Below are positions 46,755 to 59,530 of a stretch of DNA of 64,000 bases, piece after piece. Below the pieces are notes generated by a model. It was not told where the DNA came from, searched no databases, and saw nothing but the letters and a program-made list of their open reading frames with translations. The DNA is taken from the NCBI GenBank assembly GCA_017893485.1, contig CM030363.1, positions 113,994,004 through 114,058,003 of the forward strand, given 5' to 3'. This DNA comes from Hemerocallis citrina. Its lineage: Eukaryota; Streptophyta; Magnoliopsida; Asparagales; Asphodelaceae. Made by a program: the position numbers and the translations under genes. Each line of letters begins with the position of its first letter. Positions within the stretch are counted from its first letter, which is position 1.

Positions 46755-49050
46755 AAGTTTAGCCCAGGTTTGGCTAATGTATTAGGCACATTTGTGTCAT
46801 TGGGCACTGATGGGGATGTTGCACCCTTAGTTGTGCGGGACTTCCTTGATGTCTTTCCCAAATAATTGCCCGGACTACCGCCAGACCGAGATGTGGTGTT
46901 CAGCATTGATGTTCATCCCGGTATGGCGCCTATCTCGAAGAGTCCGTATTGCATGGCACTGGTTGAATTGGCAGAACTGAGGGTGCAAGTTCAGGAGCTG
47001 TTGGATAAGGATTTTATCAAGCCTAGTGTTTCACCTTGGGGAGCCCCAGTTCTGTTCGTTAGCAAGAATGATGGCAGCCGCAGACTTTGCATTGACTATC
47101 TAGAGTTGAATAATGTCACTGTGAAGAATTGGTACCCATTGCCGAGGATTGACGATCTGTTTAACCAACTGGGAGGTGCTTCTTTGTTCTCGAAGTTGGA
47201 TCTTCGTTTCGGTTATCATCAAGTCAGGGTGAAGTCAGAAATTGTCCAGAAAACAGAATTCCGAAAGAGGTACGGGCATTATGAGTTCTTAGTAATGCCT
47301 TTCGGAGTTACCATTGCACCGCTGTATCCATGAGTCTGATGAATCATGTGTTCTCGCCATTTTTGGATCAGTTTGTCATGGTTTTCATTGACAATATCTT
47401 GGTGTATTCTCGAAACCGGAAAGATCATGCTGAGCACTTAAGGGTTGTTCTGCAGACCTTGAGGGAGAACTAGCTGTATAGGAAACTCAATCAGTGCTAG
47501 TTTTGACTGGATCGGGTTGCTTTTCTAGGTCACATTATTTTTGGTGATGGTGTTTCTATTGGTCCTTCGAAGATCTCTGCGATCAAGGATTGGCCGATTC
47601 CGAAGTCAGTATCTGAGGTGAGAAGCTTTCTTGGTTTGGCAGGGTATTATCGGAAGTTCGTTCAGGATTTCTTGAAGATAGCTGGGCCTTTGACCAGTTT
47701 GATGAAGAAGGAGCAGAAGTTTGCTTTGGATGGGGCTTGTGATGGAGCTTTTGCAGAATTGAAGCGTCGGTTGATGTCAATGCTTGTACTGACTATACCC
47801 AACAGTTCGAGTGGTTTTGTGATCCATTGTAATGCTTTGGGTAGAGTTCTAGGAGCAATGCTGATGAAGAGAGGTAGGGTTGTCGCTTATGCATCTAGGC
47901 AGTTGAGGCCTCATGAAAAGAACTATCCCACGCATGATCTGGAGCTTGCAGTTGTGATTTTTGCCCTAAAGTTGTGGAGGCATTATCCGCTTGGGAATAG
48001 AGTAGAGATATTCACAGATCACAAGAGCCTCAAGTATGTGTTCACGTAGAAGGAATTGAACATGAGGCAAAGGAGATGGTTGGAATTGATGGCAGATTTT
48101 AACATCAATTTGCAGTATCACCCGGGAAAAGTGAACATGGTACCAGATGGTTTGAGTAGAAGACCTGATGTTATGTTCCTTAACAAGCATAAGGAAATAG
48201 TGGAGGATATAGATACGAGATTCATGTCTCAGTTCTGGGAGAGTCTGCAGAAGAGCTTGGGTATTAAGTTTAGCTACAGTATAACATTCCATCCATAGAT
48301 AGATGGGCAGTCGGAAATGACGATTTAGACCCTAGAAGACATGTTGAGATCCTGCATTCTTCAGTTTGGAGGTTCGTGGGAAGATCATCTGCAGTTAGCT
48401 GAGTTCTCATAATACAACAGTTATCAGGCGAGTCTGAAGGCAGCACCATTTGAGGCTCTGTATGGGCACAAATGTAGATCACCGGTATGTTGGGATGACA
48501 TCGGCAAGAAGAAACTTTTGGGGCCTAAGTTGATCACGAAGATAGTTAATGTCGTGGCTCAGATCAGGAAGCATTTGTAGGCAGCTCAGCACAGGCAGAG
48601 GAAATGGACTGACTATCGTCGAAGGCCTCTAGATTTTGTGGCAGGCGATCATGTGTTCCTCAAGGTATCGCCATGGAGATGTGTTATTCGATTTGAAGGT
48701 GGGGGCAAGTTGAGTCCCCAGTTCATCGGTCTATTCGATATTGTGGAACGTATGGGCAAGGTAGCCTACAGGCTCGCGTTGCAACTGGCTTTAGCTGGTG
48801 TCCATGATGTGTTCCATGTTTCTCAGCTCAGCAAATACATCAGGAATGACAGTCATGTTATTGACTACTCAGAGTTGTCCGTAAGGCCGAACTTTTCCTA
48901 TGAGATTCAGCCAGTCTCTATCTTAGACCGTCGAGAGAAGGTGTTGAAGAATAGAGTCATCAAGCTGGTTCGAGTTTCTTAGAATCCTCACTCACCAGGT
49001 GAGTCGACATGGGAGTTGGAGTAGGAGATCCCGGGGAAGTTCTTTCATTT
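46755..49050 (+). pseudogene. pol: Chromovirus pol remnant: RT, RNase H, partial integrase and chromodomain
   Basis: Begins before RT (VVRDFLDVFP, stop, [16 protein letters not shown]). RT motifs: [45 protein letters not shown] frameshift follows near 47,325. The active site reads [10 protein letters not shown], with Asn for the second catalytic Asp. RNase H follows ([47 protein letters not shown], then TAG). After YHPGKVNMVPDGLSRRPDV the sequence jumps to DTRFMSQFWESLQ, so the integrase zinc finger and first catalytic Asp are deleted. The C-terminus has VFHVSQLSKYIRND and GESTWELE, a chromodomain trace. More than eight in-frame stops; most equal CAG to TAG or TGG to TAG/TGA. Confidence 0.93.
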
Positions 49051-49136
49051 GTTTGAGTAGTTTGTTTTGTTTTGTTTTCCTTTTGGGTTTTGCCCAATGT
49101 ACCACTTGTATGAATTTTGATGACGAAATTCTTCTT

Positions 49137-49152
49137 GTAAGGTGGGTAGGAT
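49137..49152 (+). promoter_or_regulatory. Polypurine tract of the chromovirus
   Basis: AAGGTGGGTAGGAT directly before TGTAACCCC, after GATGACGAAATTC, the usual arrangement in Tekay/Del-type elements. It fixes the start of the 3' LTR. Confidence 0.88.
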
Positions 49153-52123
49153 TGTAACCCCTATTTTTTTATTTTTGGATTTTTGTTGTAATTTTCTTCT
49201 TTCTTGATTAGACTCTCTTTTAAATAACAAATCGTGCTTTTCTTTGGGCTCATTTATTCTCTTTTGATCATTCTGTACTCTTTTGGCTTGATTCCTGAAT
49301 TTTTGGCTCACTACTAATTTTACTCTTTTGTGTTTTGGGTTCATATTGATCCATTATATTCATGTCCCATTTGATTTCTATTCATTTTTCTCTTTTTTGG
49401 ATCCTAAACCCATACCTTTAACCCGTTAACCCGCAACCCAAAACCCAACACCTAATCCGTTATATAAATATCCCTAAACCCTAATTAATTAATACCCTAA
49501 ATAGTTTATTCTCTCTCCTTCCCCCCGACCCTCTGTTCGCCCAAACCCATCGATTGCTCAGCCTCTCCGACCACTGCACCCTCCATCCCGCTCATCGACC
49601 CTCATTTACATCCTCCGCCCTCACCACCCTCTCATCCAACCACCGAAGCACTCCATCATCTTCCCCCCGTCATCTCCATCTTCCCCCTCAGTCGAAACCC
49701 ATCCTGATCATCCTCTTCATCCCCTCCGTCAAGCATTCACCGCCCAAGCCCCTGTCAGCCCTTGACAGCCCCTGTTCACCGTCGGACCCCGCCCCGATCA
49801 CCCATCATATGCAACCGCCGAACTCCCCTATTTTCCTCTGAGCTCCTCTGTTTCGCTGCTGCCTTATTCCCGAGCGTCGTCGACCACCACCATTGACTGT
49901 CATTTTCTAGTCGACCGCCCTTGCATAGGGTCGCAGCTGTCTCCAGTCGCCGCCAACCCAGCACGCTGCTGTCCCCCGCCGTTCTCTCTCTCCCCGACTC
50001 GTTGTTTGGTGTTCGGGAGAGAGAGGGATTTGCTGTTCTGTGTTGCTATTTGGGGAGTTTGCTGTGTTGTGTTGCACGGGTTTGCACGTGTTTCGTGTGT
50101 GCGTTGTTCGTGTTTCGTCGCCTGGGATTCTTATCCCGTTATTCTTTACATTCGAATTTACTGTCAATAAGGCAAGTCTCTCTTGAACTAGTTTGATTAT
50201 TTTTGTTCAAAAATTTTGTTGATCCTTGCAAGTATATCATTTTATCATGTTGTTATACTATTCATCTTCCATTTAGTATATTGAGGGTTTACACGAGCTA
50301 ATCCGAGATATCCTTGACTTCATGTCTTTATCTTTGATTCGAATCCTAGTCCCTATTGCACATTCATATGCACAAATTACATAAAAACATAGCAAGATCC
50401 ATGTTATAGAGTTGTATGATGTGTTGAATCTTTCCGATTGAATTTGATTTCATGAACTAATTGCCATGACTGTAAATTGCATCGTAAATCTAGAAAATTG
50501 CATGTTAATCATCAAATAACACTTTGTTTATTTATTTATCATGAACTGTATGTTTGTATGATGAAATTATTGCCCATTCTTATTGAATTATTTTCTAGTC
50601 TGCTGTTTACTTTTTTTTGTATCAAAATTCCGACTATGTTGGTGTAGTAACTTGAAAGAACTTTGTAAATATGAATTGTAGCCCCATGAGTCTATTTTCC
50701 ATAACATTCGACTGAATTAAGCTCCGAGTTATAATCTCTTAGATATCAGTCTTTTAGTACTGCTAGGTTCAAATATCCAGATTCCCAATTTCATGTGTAT
50801 CATTCTGATGTATTAATAAATAGACATCAAAATAAAAAATGAAATTAATTTTACTGAGACTAGACATGTGTATGAATCACCCTGAATTTTTGTAGATTTA
50901 ATTGATTAGTTTTCTGACCTGATTCATATATGTGAACATGAAATCTGAAAAGAATATGAATTTTGACCTAGTTTCTGTGCTATTTGTGTGTCATATGTAT
51001 ATGCGCTGGCACCGGAAGAGAGTCTAGTTTTTAAAACTTCTAACAGATCCAGATTTGCTTTTCTGTAGCAGCGGTAACCTTTGTTTTTGTACAGTAACGT
51101 CCTGCTGTCTAGATTGTTTGATTTGTGTTGATTTAATATATTTGTTTCTTGCTTTTCCTGTAACAAGTAGAATTAGTCACACCTAGCATGATTCAACTTT
51201 GACACCTTCTTGCATGCTCACATAGAATTAAATAAAATATTAACAAGCTGGGGTATTATGGATTGACTTGATAGTGAACAATCGGAAATTGTACTCGGTA
51301 AAGGCCTTCTTGCTTGCATGGTTTATTACTTGGAAGGTGGAGAAATACTTATCATTGTGTGATCACGCTATCATGACATCTTGTCATCTTGTTACCGAGT
51401 ACACGATCCATGAATTCACCATCAGTCTAAAACGTTTACTGTTTGCTTCCGCCGAACCTGTGGAATGGGACACAATAGTACGTACACTAGATAGGTTAAT
51501 AAAATAGTTAATAACCCGCATTTGAGATTTCATGCTTGATTCCGTATACTATCATTAATATAGAACCTAAATTGACATTATTAATCAATGCATGATTAAA
51601 TATAGAACTTTGACATTATTGCCAATCTTTGTCTTTGTCCTTGACTTTGATCCCGTTCGTTTTTTTTGATATACCGTGTTTCCTATTACTCTCTGTTTTC
51701 CCTCTACTTGTTGTCCATGACTTGCTCTAGGGATATTATTTTCTCTATTTTTAGATCCCGAGTTTACAGGTACGGAATGATCACTTTCAAAAGGAATTGG
51801 TGAGCAACAATTTTACAAGATGGATCCGAAGATTTCACTGCCTGGATTATATTTATGATATTTTCCCCTTCGAACTTTGTTATGGATATTATACATTGTT
51901 TGTCTCAGAGTTTGTTTTCCCAGATTTTGGATATTATGTTTTGAATTATTTCATTTATTATTGGAGTTGTTCTTTGATTCATGTGATTATATTCTCTTAC
52001 GTGGTTGCATTTGTTGTTCATATTGTTGAGTAAGACTGGTACAGCTTATGGATGGTGTTTACATCATTCGTTGGGCCTTTATTACGTACTCGTATTCCGT
52101 ATTTTGGGAAGCAGGGTATGATT
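49153..52123 (+). repeat. 3' LTR of the chromovirus, 2971 bp
   Basis: TGTAACCCCTATTTTTTT to GGGTATGATT, followed by the GGGAA duplication. TATA-like TATATAAATA near 49,461. It differs from the 5' LTR by many substitutions and indels, so the insertion is old. Confidence 0.9.
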
Positions 52124-52814
52124 GGGAATATATGAAGAATACCTCCAACTACAAGTCATTCTGTAAACCTCATCACTCGGACGTCCCATGAGCGTCGCTC
52201 CCATCCTGATAATTCTTGAGATCAATCCCCAACCGTAGATAATTTTGGAGACTATTTCACTCCCATCTCGGACTACAGAGGAATATCTCACACCGCGGAT
52301 AATTCTAAAGCCCTCATACTTACATTAGCTCTTGACTCATCACATCTCTCATCTAGTGTCTATCCTTACATTCAGAACATAGGTAATAATGCCTAGAGCT
52401 AGATTACCCTACCGGACTTAAATCAACACATGAGAACATTAGCCCACATGGGCAATTTCTTAAATTTTCATAAATCACAATTTGACCACACTCTAGGTCT
52501 CGCTCAGCCTTTTGAGTTCACACAATTCAAATATTTACAAATTTTCTAGGTTATCCATAACCTCTTTTATAATCATTAAAAATTCAGTTTATTCATACAC
52601 CCAATTCATCTCTTATTCATTCTCTCAAACTAGTCATCCACAAATAACTTGCTAAAATCTCTCAAACTTTAGTTATAATAGGACTTCAAAAGCATCAGCC
52701 CAATAAAAACATCAATCTAATTATCAAATTCATCGTTAATTATTTAATTAATTGTAGAAATTAATCCAAAAATTTTATGTTCAAAATACTCAAATTGTCC
52801 ATTTTAAGCAATAA

Positions 52815-52905
52815 TCCGAACCCTACTGGATTCGAACCTGCAACCAACACGGCACCCTAATCCATGCACTATAAATGGGCTATCAAGCCTCACAATCATG
52901 CCATC
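52815..52905 (-). other. tRNA-like (SINE-head-like) segment in the LTR, copy 1
   Basis: The minus strand has a perfect B-box GGTTCGAATCC (plus 52828-52838), preceded by GGTTGCA and, about 70 bases upstream, GAGGCTTGATAGCCC. No clear A box or A tail. It shares its layout with copy 2. Confidence 0.35.
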
Positions 52906-53159
52906 AGGCAGCACCCAAAACAGGATTAAACTCAATTTTAACGAAAATATTGTTTAGTATGAATTAATATGCCTTTTCAATTAACTTTACCCATTTAAAA
53001 TTTGTATAATTGTATCTAGGTAGAGCCCCTAATTAATCTAGTTTAGTCTACTTAAATTCAAAAATAAAGTAGAATCCATTTAAGAGTAGGGAACAAATTA
53101 AAGAGATTAATTTTAGTGAAATTCAAAAAAAGATATGTTTAAAACAAAAAGAAAATTAT

Positions 53160-53245
53160 ATCTGCACCCAAGCAGATTCAAACCCGAGACCACCCAACCA
53201 CCCAAAACTATACGCACTAGCCAGGCTCCCAAGCCTCTAATTCCA
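53160..53245 (-). other. tRNA-like (SINE-head-like) segment in the LTR, copy 2
   Basis: The minus strand reads GAGGCTTGGGAGCC, then TGGCTAGTGCG (A-box-like, plus 53213-53223), then GGTCTCGGGTTTGAATCT (B-box-like, plus 53174-53184), with A-B spacing near 29 bases. This resembles the tRNA-derived head of plant SINEs. No folded tRNA is evident. Confidence 0.4.
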
Positions 53246-54615
53246 TCATTTTCCACTCTAGATAAAAATATAATCTTGATTGATCAGATCTTTGTCCTCT
53301 CTGGATTTGAATTTGAAACAACTCAAACTTCTCAAACTCAAGTACATTAGGTTCTACCTCATGAAACAAATGTTCAACAATTTTGGTTCCAAATTTTAAT
53401 AATTTTGTAAAACAATATCATATAATGGAACTATTTACCAAATGATATGTTTCAATCATTAGAAAAAATATAATTATATGCCCTAAAAAATAATTAGCAC
53501 ACCAATGACAAAATTTCTAGTAATAACAATTAATCATGACATTAAATCATTTTGTACGTCTCATCATGCATTTTTATTAAATCTCATGACTAACATTCAA
53601 ACACGAAGATAAAGGTTAATATCTAACATGCTCTTTACTTCGTGACTCTGTATCTCATAGAATAATCAAACTAGCATTAAAAATTCAAATCGAAAGTTTA
53701 AGAGACATTCGCATATTTATGAATTTTACAACACAGCATGCTACTAATAAAAATAAATTAGAAAGTTGAGAAACACTCATCTAGTCGTTTCCGAAATCGA
53801 TTGCTCCTAGGCTCCTATGAACTGCTCCTAAGCTGGAGATTACGTTGAATATGTGTGGAGTTGTAGGGTTGACGGTGTGCTGTGAAGTTTTTTTATATGT
53901 ATATGTAAATATATGTATCTAGAGAAAGAGAGCAGTTAGGAGAAAGCTTGGATAGTGGAAGGAGAAAGAGTTTCAGAATGAAGAGGGGGAGAAAAAAGAT
54001 GACTGTGGGGGTGAGGGAATATATATATATATATATATATATGGGGAGAAAGAGAGAAAGAGAGAGAAAGAGAGAATAGGAGTACGGCTGGCTGAAAGTG
54101 ATAGGGTAGTTAGTGGGTAGTGAGGCATTAGGAAGTGGGGTTAGTGGAGGATAATTGCAGATAGTGGGAGATTAGGTTATGGAGTTGGCTGAATTTAGCA
54201 GGAGTAGAAGGAGTGAATAAGGGAGATTATATGAGAAGTTAGGGGATAATGTCAGGAGAGTGATAATAGGTGGTGTTTGGGTATAAGTGTATGTATGTAT
54301 ACCTATAGATATAAATATAGGGAAGGAGGGAGTGAGTGAGTAAAATTAGTGTATTTGTGAGTGTATGCATATCAAAATGTACGTATGAAAAATACATACA
54401 TATGGATCAGGAAAGATTTGAGTTGGCTCAAAAAGGAGAAATGAACTCAATTAAAAAAATTAATTCGATCAAGTGATAAAATAAGTAATTGAAATACATA
54501 GAAAATATGTAGAAAATTGTATAATGTTACAGATATTACACATAACGGTATAAAATACATGTGTATAACACTCGTGGGGTAAAATTGTCATAACTCAATT
54601 TTGCGGCGTGTTACA

Positions 54616-54801
54616 CTCTTCCCCCTTAGAAAAGTTCGATCCTAATAACTTACCAGGGTAAAATTTGTATCTTGAACAAACCATATAAGGAATTTGAAAA
54701 ATAGTATAAAAATACATAATGTAGAAAACAAAGTAAACTTAGAATAAAGTATATATATATATAAAGAAAATGTAAATATCAAGTAAGATACACATAGTGA
54801 A
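54616..54801 (-). other. Interior of the 39,192 element up to the CACTA insertion
   Basis: The first bases are the purine tract (element sense TTTTCTAAGGGGGAAGAG). The rest is AT-rich without coding signal. It ends with GAA, the CACTA target duplication. Confidence 0.75.
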
Positions 54802-55080
54802 CACTACAAAAGATACTCGATTTACCGGCGAAATATTCCCCGGCGTTTTACTAGTAGCGCCGGGGTAGGTAGCGAATAGGAATGGGGCGCCAGATGGGAT
54901 GGTTATACACCGGTGGTCACTTTAAAACGCTGGTCTATCCGCATATTCACCGGCGTTTTATTTAAAAACACCGGTGAAGTGTATTATTCACCGGCGTTTT
55001 AATAATAAACGCCGGTGAATATACCTACACATTCACCGGCGTGTCTAATTGAAATGCCGGTGAAAAGCTGCGATAAATCC
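54802..55080 (+). repeat. CACTA left end: terminal inverted repeat and subterminal motifs
   Basis: The terminal repeat covers about 54802-54830. Then at least eight ACCGGCG(T)/CGCCGG units follow, several as inverted pairs around TTTTAATAATAAA or TTTATTTAAAAA (ACCGGCG...CGCCGGT). In En/Spm such subterminal motifs are bound by the TnpA-like protein. Confidence 0.92.
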
Positions 55081-57181
55081 CATCTACCCTAACCTTTCGC
55101 TCGTCATTTACCCAAACCCCAAAAAAATAAAAAAAAGGGGGCGCTTTGTTTTCCCTCCTTCCTCGCTCTACTTCCCGCACGTTTGCCTCCGCCGCTTCGT
55201 CCTCTTTGACAACCTTCGACCTTTCGTCATCGTCCCTTCTTCCCTTCGTCATTTTCGATTTCCCTCCTCCCTCTCTCGATTTGGAGGTGAATCGGAGATC
55301 GGAAACCACCGTGTCGCCCCGCTCTCTCTCTATCTCCTCCCCCCCGCGCTCGTCGCCCCGCTCTCTCTCTCTCTTCGGTATCATCTCTTGATTTCCCTTA
55401 TTTTTGAAACTTAGCATTTTTTTCTGATAGATGCATCTTTATTTCCTTAACATGAATGGTTTAGTTGGGATGAAGAATTAATAGAAAAATATATGCTTAG
55501 GTACTGGAAATTTTCATGTTCTTTTACTGTTAAAGAAGCTGATTTCATGCATCTGATTGTCATCTTGGCATGTCTTTTTAACCAAAATGGGTTCACTGTG
55601 AATTGAGGATGCTATAACTACGTATGCCAAAATCCTCCAGATATGCACAACAATTGGGTTTTAGATTTAGTTGGGCTAAAGAATTAGTATAGCAACATAT
55701 ATGCTCAGATAATGGAAATTTTCATTTCAAGATACTGTTAAAGTATATTGTTTGCCATCTTTGGCATGATTTTTTAACAAAAAAATGGGTTCACTTCCAA
55801 ACTAAGTATGCTGCTAGAATTTTCATCTTCTTTTACTGTTAATGAAGCTTATTTCATGCATCTGATTGCATTCTTGGCATGTTTTTTTGACCAAAATGGG
55901 TTCACTGTGAACTGAGGATGGTATAGGTACGTATGCCAAAATGGTCCGGATATGCACAACAATTGGGTTTCAGATTTAGTTGGGCTCAAGAATTAGTAGA
56001 GCAACATATAAGCTCAGATAATGGAAATTTTCATTTTAAGATACTGTTAAAGTAACCTGTTTGCCCTCTTTGGCATGATTTTTTAACCAAAAATGGGTTC
56101 ACTTCCAAACTAAGTATGGTGCTAGAATTTTTATGTTCTTTTACTGTTAAAGAAGCTGATTCCATGCATCTGATTGTCATCTTGGCATGTTTTTTTAACC
56201 AAAATGGGTTCACTGTGAACTGAGGATGCTATAGCTACGTATGCAAAAATCCTCCGGATATGCAAAACAATTGGGTTTTAGATTTGTTGGGCTAAAGAAT
56301 TAGTAGAGCAACATATATGCTCAGATAATGGAAATTTTCATTTCAAGATACTGTTAAAGTAACCTGTTTGCCCTCTTTGGCATGATTTTTTAACCAAAAA
56401 TGGGTTCACTTCCAAACTAAGTATGCTGCTAGAAATTTCATCTTCTTTTACTGTTAATGAAGCTTATTTCATGCATCTGATTGTCTTCTTGGCATGTTTT
56501 TTTGATATTAAATGGGTTCACTGTGAACTGAGGATGCTATAGCTGTATGCCAAAATCCTCCTGATATGCACAACAATTGGGTCTTTGATTTAGTTGGGCT
56601 GAAGAATTGGTAGAGCAACATATAAGCTCAGATAATGCCAATTTTCATTTTAAGATACTGTTAAAGAAACCTGTTTGCCCTCTTTGGCATGATTTTTTAA
56701 CCAAAAATGGGTTCACTTCCAAACTAAGTATGCTGCTAGCATAGGCCTCATCATCTTTCACTATTAATGAAGCTGATTTCATGCATCTGATTGTCTTCTT
56801 GGCATGTTTTTTTTGATATTAATTGGGTTTACTGTGAACTGAGGATGCTATAGCTACGTATGCCAAAATCCTCTGGATATGCACAACAATTGGGTTTTAG
56901 ATTTAGTTGGGCTAAAGAATTGGCAGAGCAACATATAAGCTCAGATAATGGAAATTTTCATTTTAAGGTACTATTAAAGTAACCTGTTTGGTAAATAATT
57001 GGCATGATTTTTTAACCAAAAATGGGTTCACTTCCAAACTGGGTATGCTGCTAGCATAGGCCTCATCTTCTTTCACTGTTAATGAAGCTGATTTCATGCA
57101 TCTGATTGTCTTCTTGGCATGTTTTTTTATTAATTAAATTTGCATCTCTAAAGAAGTTATTGAATCCTTGACAGGTACAAC
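55081..57181 (+). other. 5' untranslated exon and repeat-filled first intron of the CACTA gene
   Basis: A CT-rich untranslated stretch (55,140-55,376) ends at a donor-like CTTCG|GTATCATC. An acceptor CCTTGACAG lies at 57166-57174, eight bases before ATG 57182. Between them, about 55,500-57,160 consists of five to six copies of a roughly 300-base unit (GTGAACTGAGGATGCTATAG, CAACAATTGGGTTTTAGATT, GGCATGATTTTTTAACC). No TATA box was found. Confidence 0.65.
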
Positions 57182-59149
57182 ATGCCGAGGCATGGAAAGA
57201 GGATAAATATAAATGATGTCAACGAGAGCCATGGGGATGAGCAGCCACTACATAATAGTGGCAGTCAAACAGATGAGGGTGAGGGTAGCACGCCGCCCAC
57301 TGTCAAACAACATCGTGGGCGGACTAAGATGACGAATATTTGGAGGCTTCAGAATGACGAAAGGATCGAGGTGGAGGTAAACGGTGTCGGGCAACTGGTT
57401 GGCGATAATGCCAGCAAATTTTCTTCCTTTATTGGGGTTATAGCAAGGAACCCCCGGATACTTCCTTTGTCATACGAGAGTTGGCCGAAGGTGCCAACCA
57501 CGACAAAGGCCATTGCTATTACGACAATCAAGGTATTTCTCATCTAAAATAAATAATTGGTCGGCGCAAATATATTATTGAAATATGTTATTTTAGTGAT
57601 GGGTACTAAATTTTGCAGCAATACTTCTCGTTCGCCGACTCCCTTACGCCTTGGGTTGAAAAGTCACTCTCCAAAAAGTGGAGGGACTACAAGAGTGACT
57701 TGAAGGCGAAGTTTTATGACAAAGACCTTTCAGAGGAGGAGAATGCAATGAATGTGCCAGAAAATGTGGAGCCTTCAGATTGGCAATTTCTTGTGCACTA
57801 CTGGAGTTCGGCGATCGGTCAGGTATTTACATTAAACGCACAAAAATCTAATGAGTATGTGGTTGTATGGCTACTGTAATGAATATTTCTGCTAACTTCA
57901 TTGTGGCATGTACAGAAAAGGGCGGAGGTGGAAGTTGCCAGTCGGTCAAAGCAGCTAGTCTTGCACACCGCTGGTACACAGAGCTTCGCTCTGGTTCGGG
58001 AAGAATTGGTAGGCACAATCGTATTGAACATTTTTTACTTACAGTTATTTGTTTATAACCATTTCATCTTACTAATATATAGGCAGAAGATTTGGGGGGT
58101 CCTACGGAGTTTGGCGACATTGACTTTTTCGATGCCACCCACAAATCGAAAGATGGGACGTATGCGAGCCCTGAGGCAGCACGGATTCTGGTAATTTGTG
58201 AACTAATATCTAATGAGTAGTCGAAATCTCATCTGCTTTTAACTCTGATTGTTATGTCCTTTTACAGACTAACGCTCGGAAAAGGTATGATGAAATCTCT
58301 TCCGCTTCAGATTCTGACCCTACAGCGGCACGCCCAGATTAGCGTACCCGGCAGAGAGTTGCCTTGACCGAGGTTAGGGGAAAGGAGAGGCATGGACGTG
58401 TCCGTGGTATGGGGCTAGGACTAACCCCCTCGCGGCTATTCAGACGGAGTGAATCTAGTTCAAGTGCCAATCGAGATGAGGAGATGACTTCATTAAAGGC
58501 ACAAGTTGCACTCCTCCAAGAACAAATGGCCCATTTAATAGGGCAGCAATCCCAAGTCCCACCCTCGGTAAGTATTTAAATTGGTATTTTTAAAGAGATT
58601 ATGGTCTTGAATGCATGAAAGACACGTACTAGTGTTTGTGAGTCTGCATTGTGGCTGTCGTCTATAAGCATTTCGTCTATGTTTCTTAAGTGGGCTGTGA
58701 TTAGAAAGAAAGGGCTGGAGTGGAGATCTGGAAACCCAAATAGAGACATCTCGTTTATTATAATCTATACTTATTGTTGGACCAATCCCCTCTTGCTGTT
58801 GTTGCTGATGTCTCTTTGTGTGCGTGTGTTGAAGAGAATGAAGGGATGAGAGAGAGATGAGGAAAATGCCGCTATGTTAGCCTGGTGTATCCTCATTCTC
58901 TACCAGCCCTCTTTCTGGCTCCATATATGGCTTATATATTAAATTGGTTTCCTTCCACAATGACAGTCCGTAATACTACACTTGATATGAGCCCTGTTCA
59001 TAGCTGCACCCTATTGCATACTCATAAACAACTAATACGTGTCGTTCATGCATTGTATGACCAACCCCACTTTGGCACATAAGATGCTTAGATGACATTG
59101 TATGACCTGCTAATAAGGTTTGTTCAGCCGTGTTGTTGTACTGATTTGG

Positions 59150-59530
59150 AGGATTTTGGTATGCTAGCAGCATACTTAGTTTCACAGTGAACCCATTTTT
59201 TGTTAAAAAATCATGCCAAAGATGGCAAACAGGTTCTCTAACAGTATCTGAGCTTATATGTTGCTCTACTAATTCTTGAGCCCAACTAAATCTAAAACCC
59301 AATTGTTGTGCATATCCGGAGGATTTTGGCATACGTACCTATAGCATCCTCAGTTCACAGTGAACCCATTTTGGTAAAAAAAACATGCCAAGATGACAAT
59401 CAGATGCATGAGATAAGCTTCATTAACAGTAAAAGAAGATGAGGATGGCAATCATGCCAAAGATGGCAATCAGGTTACTTTAACAGTATCTTAAAATGAA
59501 AATTTCCATTATCTGAGCATATATGTTTCT
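59150..59530. repeat. Inverted copy of the 300-base unit
   Basis: Reads CCATTTTTTGTTAAAAAATC, TGTGCATATCCGGAGGATTT and ACCTATAGCATCCTCAGTTC, the reverse complement of the unit found at 55,500-57,160 and 60,040-61,866. A transcript through the intron could pair with the direct copies. Confidence 0.88.

Larger units (their letters stand above)
39826..52123 (+). mobile_element. Chromovirus (Tekay/Del-like) Ty3/gypsy element, decayed
   Basis: Bounded by GGGAA at 39821-39825 and 52124-52128. The 5' LTR is 39826-39912 plus 43785-46754 (a solo LTR sits between); the 3' LTR is 49153-52123. The interior keeps only part of pol: primer site, gag and most of protease are gone, because the 5' LTR runs straight into the region before RT. 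A further deletion removes the integrase N-terminus. The LTRs open TGTAACCCC but end GATA or GATT where the related solo LTR ends GGCA. KELNMRQRRWLEL and the C-terminal chromodomain-like remnant place it with Tekay/Del chromoviruses. Confidence 0.88.
52129..54615 (-). repeat. 3' LTR of the 39,192 element, second segment
   Basis: Continues the LTR after the chromovirus: CCTGATAATTCTTGAG and ACTATTTCACTCCCATC repeat phrases found just before the insertion. Then AT-rich sequence, two tRNA-like segments on the minus strand, (TA)n and (GA)n tracts near 54,010-54,075, and the end GCGGCGTGTTACA. Confidence 0.85.

Noticed and set aside
45890..46865. Frames at 45890-46129, 46419-46865, 51268-51507 and 51797-52033 as genes
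   Set aside because: They lie in the ends of the two chromovirus LTRs; the last part of 46419-46865 is the start of pol, joined by deletion.
44098..50167. Pro/Ser-rich frames at 44098-44689 and 49554-50196 as a conserved LTR gene
   Set aside because: The two LTR copies differ by frame-breaking indels and composition explains the open frames.
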